Origin: an uncultured Porphyromonadaceae bacterium
GTDB taxonomy: Bacteria; Bacteroidota; Bacteroidia; Bacteroidales; Barnesiellaceae_A
Length of the DNA: 19,436 bases
Direction of reading: 5' to 3'
NCBI GenBank assembly: GCA_900542255.1
Contig: UQMR01000042.1
Location: forward strand, 1-19,436
How positions within the stretch are numbered: the stretch's first letter is position 1; each line of letters begins with the position of its first letter. Shown here piece by piece: positions 17,492 to 19,436 of this stretch. A model generated the notes under the pieces. That model searched no databases. It was not told the DNA's origin and was given only the letters and a program-made list of their open reading frames with translations. The translations under genes were made by a program, and so were the position numbers.

Positions 17492-17597
17492 CGATTATTA
17501 GCCAAAATTCAATTATTAGCGAGCAAGTTACATATCCTTTGGCCGGGAATGCAACTTACGAGCAAGAGTAAGTAATTAACTATTAAAACTTTAAGAA
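17492..17597 (+). promoter_or_regulatory. Putative structured leader of rplM
   Basis: The leader holds a direct repeat CGAGCAAG (17520-17527 and 17559-17566). It also has a 6-bp hairpin ACTTAC/GTAAGT (17554-17559 with 17568-17573, loop GAGCAAGA), and an imperfect stem between CATATCC and GGGAATG upstream. One copy of the repeat forms the hairpin loop. Ribosomal-protein leaders often bind the encoded protein; that is an inference here. Confidence 0.35.
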
Positions 17598-18053
17598 GTG
17601 AACACTTTAAGTTATAAGACCGTATCAGCCAACGAGAAAACCATCACCAAAGAGTGGGTAGTAGTAGATGCCTCGGGGCAGGTACTGGGACGTTTGGCTG
17701 CCAAAGTTGCCAAAATCTTGCGCGGTAAATACAAACCCAACTACACACCTCACGTAGATTGCGGTGATAACGTTATCATCATCAATGCAGACAAAGTCGT
17801 ATTGACAGGTAAGAAATGGACAGATCGCCAATACATTGATTTCACCGGCTATCCGGGCGGACAACGCTTCAAATCGCCCGCCGATTTGATGGCTAAGGGT
17901 GCCGACCGCCTCGTTCTTCGCGTGGTAAAAGGTATGCTTCCCAAAAACAAACTGGGAGCCCAATTGCTGCGTAACCTTCGCGTATATGGCGGACCGGAGC
18001 ACAACCAAGCCGCCCAAAATCCTAAAACCATAGATATTAACCTCTACAAGTAA
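17598..18053 (+). CDS. rplM: 50S ribosomal protein L13
   Basis: 151 residues, typical of Bacteroidetes L13. It binds 23S rRNA early in large-subunit assembly. Recognisable segments are WVVVDASGQVLGRLAAKVA near residues 20-38, LRGKYKPNYTPHVDCGDNVIIINADKV, GYPGG, VVKGMLPKNKLGAQLLRNLRVY and the C-terminal IDINLYK. The start is GTG at 17598: translation from it gives MNTLSYKTVSANEKTITKEW, which matches the N-terminus expected for Bacteroidales L13, and no ATG lies nearby. It is followed by rpsI after nine bases, the conserved L13-S9 gene pair. The operon has a consensus promoter and a leader with repeats upstream. Confidence 0.97.
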   Translation: MNTLSYKTVSANEKTITKEWVVVDASGQVLGRLAAKVAKILRGKYKPNYTPHVDCGDNVIIINADKVVLTGKKWTDRQYIDFTGYPGGQRFKSPADLMAKGADRLVLRVVKGMLPKNKLGAQLLRNLRVYGGPEHNQAAQNPKTIDINLYK

Positions 18054-18062
18054 TTAACAGAT

Positions 18063-18455
18063 ATGTATCTTCTTGAAAAAGCAGTAGTAGGCCGTCGCAA
18101 AGCCGCCATAGCCCGCGTTTACATCAAAGAAGGCAATGGTGCTATCACTATAAACAAACGTGACATCACACACTATTTCCCCTCGTCGATACTACAATAT
18201 GTAGTAAAACAACCCTTGACGACACTGGGTGTTGCCGAAAAGTACGATATACTTGTAAATCTTACCGGTGGAGGTTATAAAGGTCAAGCAGAGGCTTTGC
18301 GTCTCGCCATTGCCCGTGCATTGGTAGCCTTGAACCCCACAGACAAACCGACACTGAAACGCGAAGGCTTCATGACCCGCGACTCACGCGTTGTAGAGCG
18401 CAAGAAACCGGGACGTCCCAAAGCTCGCAAAAGATTCCAATTCAGCAAACGTTAA
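18063..18455 (+). CDS. rpsI: 30S ribosomal protein S9
   Basis: 130 residues, standard S9 length. S9 binds the head of the small subunit, and its C-terminal tail reaches the P-site tRNA. Key segments are VGRRKAAIARVYIKEGNGAITINKRD near residues 9-34, VNLTGGGYKGQAEALRLAIARAL around 64-88 and the basic tail RKKPGRPKARKRFQFSKR, whose final Lys-Arg contacts tRNA. The ATG at 18063 lies nine bases after the rplM stop, so translation is probably coupled within the L13-S9 operon. A 139-base gap with an inverted repeat follows before rpsB. Confidence 0.98.
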   Translation: MYLLEKAVVGRRKAAIARVYIKEGNGAITINKRDITHYFPSSILQYVVKQPLTTLGVAEKYDILVNLTGGGYKGQAEALRLAIARALVALNPTDKPTLKREGFMTRDSRVVERKKPGRPKARKRFQFSKR

Positions 18456-18503
18456 TCTTATTTGTGAGCTTGCATCTACAAGTAAAAAGACGTTTAGTAT
18501 CCA

Positions 18504-18560
18504 AATTGCCGCGACTTGGCTACGTGCCTGAACCGCACAAAGCAGAACTACCCGGCAATT
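18504..18560 (+). promoter_or_regulatory. Inverted-repeat leader element in front of rpsB
   Basis: AATTGCCG (18504-18511) and CGGCAATT (18553-18560) can pair as an 8-bp closing stem around 41 bases. A small hairpin GGC-TACGT-GCC can form inside, and CTTG/CAAG (18469-18472 with 18479-18482) can form upstream. The element ends 34 bases before the rpsB ATG. A weak -7-like box, CTTATTTG, is at 18457-18464. Architecture suggests an RNA regulatory element, perhaps autoregulatory through S2, but no ligand is shown. Confidence 0.45.
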
Positions 18561-18594
18561 GAAAAAGCAGAAAGTAAACGAAACATAAAGAAAA

Positions 18595-19436
18595 ATGGCA
18601 TTAACAACATTTGAACAACTTTTGGAGGCCGGCGTACACTTCGGCCACCTCACCAGAAAATGGAATCCCGCAATGGCTCCCTACATCTTCATGGAGCGCA
18701 ACGGTATCCACATTATAGACTTGTATAAAACCATTGCCAAGGTAGACGAGGCTGCTGCCGCATTGAAGTCTATCGCAAAATCGGGCAAAAAGGTACTTTT
18801 CGTAGCCACGAAAAAACAAGCCAAACAAGTCATCGCCGACAAGGCATCTGCCATCAACATGCCCTACGTAATAGAAAGATGGCCGGGCGGTATGCTCACC
18901 AACTTCCCCACAATACGCAAGGCTGTGAAGAAAATGACGACCATCGACAAAATGAGCAAGGACGGTACGTTCGACAACCTTTCAAAACGCGAGAAACTGC
19001 AAATCACCCGTCAACGCGCAAAACTCGAAAAGAACTTGGGTAGCATTGCCGACCTCAACCGTCTGCCTGCCGCCCTCTTCGTAGTTGACGTAATGAAAGA
19101 ACAAATCGCCGTACGCGAAGCCAATCGTTTGGGTATACCGGTATTTGCCATGGTAGATACCAACTCAGACCCCCGCAACATCGACTTCGTAATCCCCGCC
19201 AACGACGACGCTTCAAAATCTATCGAAGTAATACTCGATGTTCTGTGCAACGCAATGGCCGAGGGTATCGAAGAGCGCAAGATTGAAAAAATCGATGAAG
19301 CTCCCGAAGATAAGGAGGCCGCAGCACCCAAGCGCGAACGCAAAGCTCGCATAGCTCGTCGCAAAACAGAAGAGACTCTCGAAACAGAAAAGCAAGTTAC
19401 AGAAACCTCTGAAACAAGCGCTTCTGACGTAGAAGA
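18595..19436 (+). CDS. rpsB: 30S ribosomal protein S2 (3' end outside window)
   Basis: 280 full codons are visible and the frame is open at the right edge. S2 sits on the back of the small subunit and joins late in assembly. The N-terminus TTFEQLLEAGVHFGHLTRKWNPAM is diagnostic, followed by YIFMERNGIHIIDL, VLFVATKKQA, ERWPGGMLTNF, LPAALFVVDV and VFAMVDTNSDPRNIDFVIPANDDA. The conserved core ends near residue 225; beyond it the protein continues with at least 55 charged residues rich in Glu, Lys, Arg and Thr, so it is longer than the 241-residue E. coli protein. Such acidic/basic tails occur in other Bacteroidetes S2 proteins. The start is an ATG preceded by an A-rich stretch (AAAGAAAA), with no Shine-Dalgarno motif. 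The usual next gene, tsf, would lie outside the window. Confidence 0.97.
   Translation, partial: MALTTFEQLLEAGVHFGHLTRKWNPAMAPYIFMERNGIHIIDLYKTIAKVDEAAAALKSIAKSGKKVLFVATKKQAKQVIADKASAINMPYVIERWPGGMLTNFPTIRKAVKKMTTIDKMSKDGTFDNLSKREKLQITRQRAKLEKNLGSIADLNRLPAALFVVDVMKEQIAVREANRLGIPVFAMVDTNSDPRNIDFVIPANDDASKSIEVILDVLCNAMAEGIEERKIEKIDEAPEDKEAAAPKRERKARIARRKTEETLETEKQVTETSETSASDVE

Overview
The window looks like chromosomal DNA from a Bacteroidales bacterium (Bacteroides/Barnesiella-like; the genus cannot be fixed from sequence alone). Supporting signs are several promoters of the Bacteroidetes type (TTG or TTTG, 19-20 nt, then TAnnTTTG), starts without Shine-Dalgarno motifs but with A/T-rich upstream sequence, a Bacteroidetes-style HisRS carrying RGLNYYTG, a histidine kinase with an AHQLGTP H-box, and an rplM-rpsI-rpsB ribosomal cluster. 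Almost everything is core or housekeeping. I see no tRNA, rRNA, CRISPR array, insertion sequence, phage gene or integration site.

Left part (1-8347, all + strand): the 3' end of hisS; a translationally coupled, unrecognised protein with a TerB-like N-terminus; a PMCA-type Ca2+ P-type ATPase; transketolase; and an OmpA-family outer-membrane protein with a textbook promoter and a strong terminator. Middle part (8456-12294, all - strand): a bactofilin with its own promoter, then (reading right to left) miaB, an MFS transporter and an HD-domain hydrolase that probably share one transcript. Right part (12553-19436, all + strand): a small membrane-anchored protein followed by a succinate/acetate CoA-transferase; glyceraldehyde-3-phosphate dehydrogenase behind a long structured leader and closed by a strong terminator; an orphan sensor histidine kinase; and rplM-rpsI-rpsB (the last cut by the window edge).

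Functional picture: GAPDH, transketolase and the CoA-transferase fit glycolysis, pentose-phosphate metabolism and the succinate/propionate/acetate fermentation of anaerobic gut Bacteroidales. HisRS, MiaB, L13, S9 and S2 belong to translation. OmpA, the bactofilin, the Ca2+ pump and the sensor kinase belong to the envelope. No gene cluster looks like a new defence or mobile system. The most interesting material is non-coding or uncharacterised: an inverted-repeat leader in front of rpsB, a leader and inverted repeat at the rplM promoter, the long gap leader with a 44-codon open frame, an orphan promoter/hairpin pair between miaB and its divergent neighbour, and two unrecognised proteins (489-1853 and 12553-13077).
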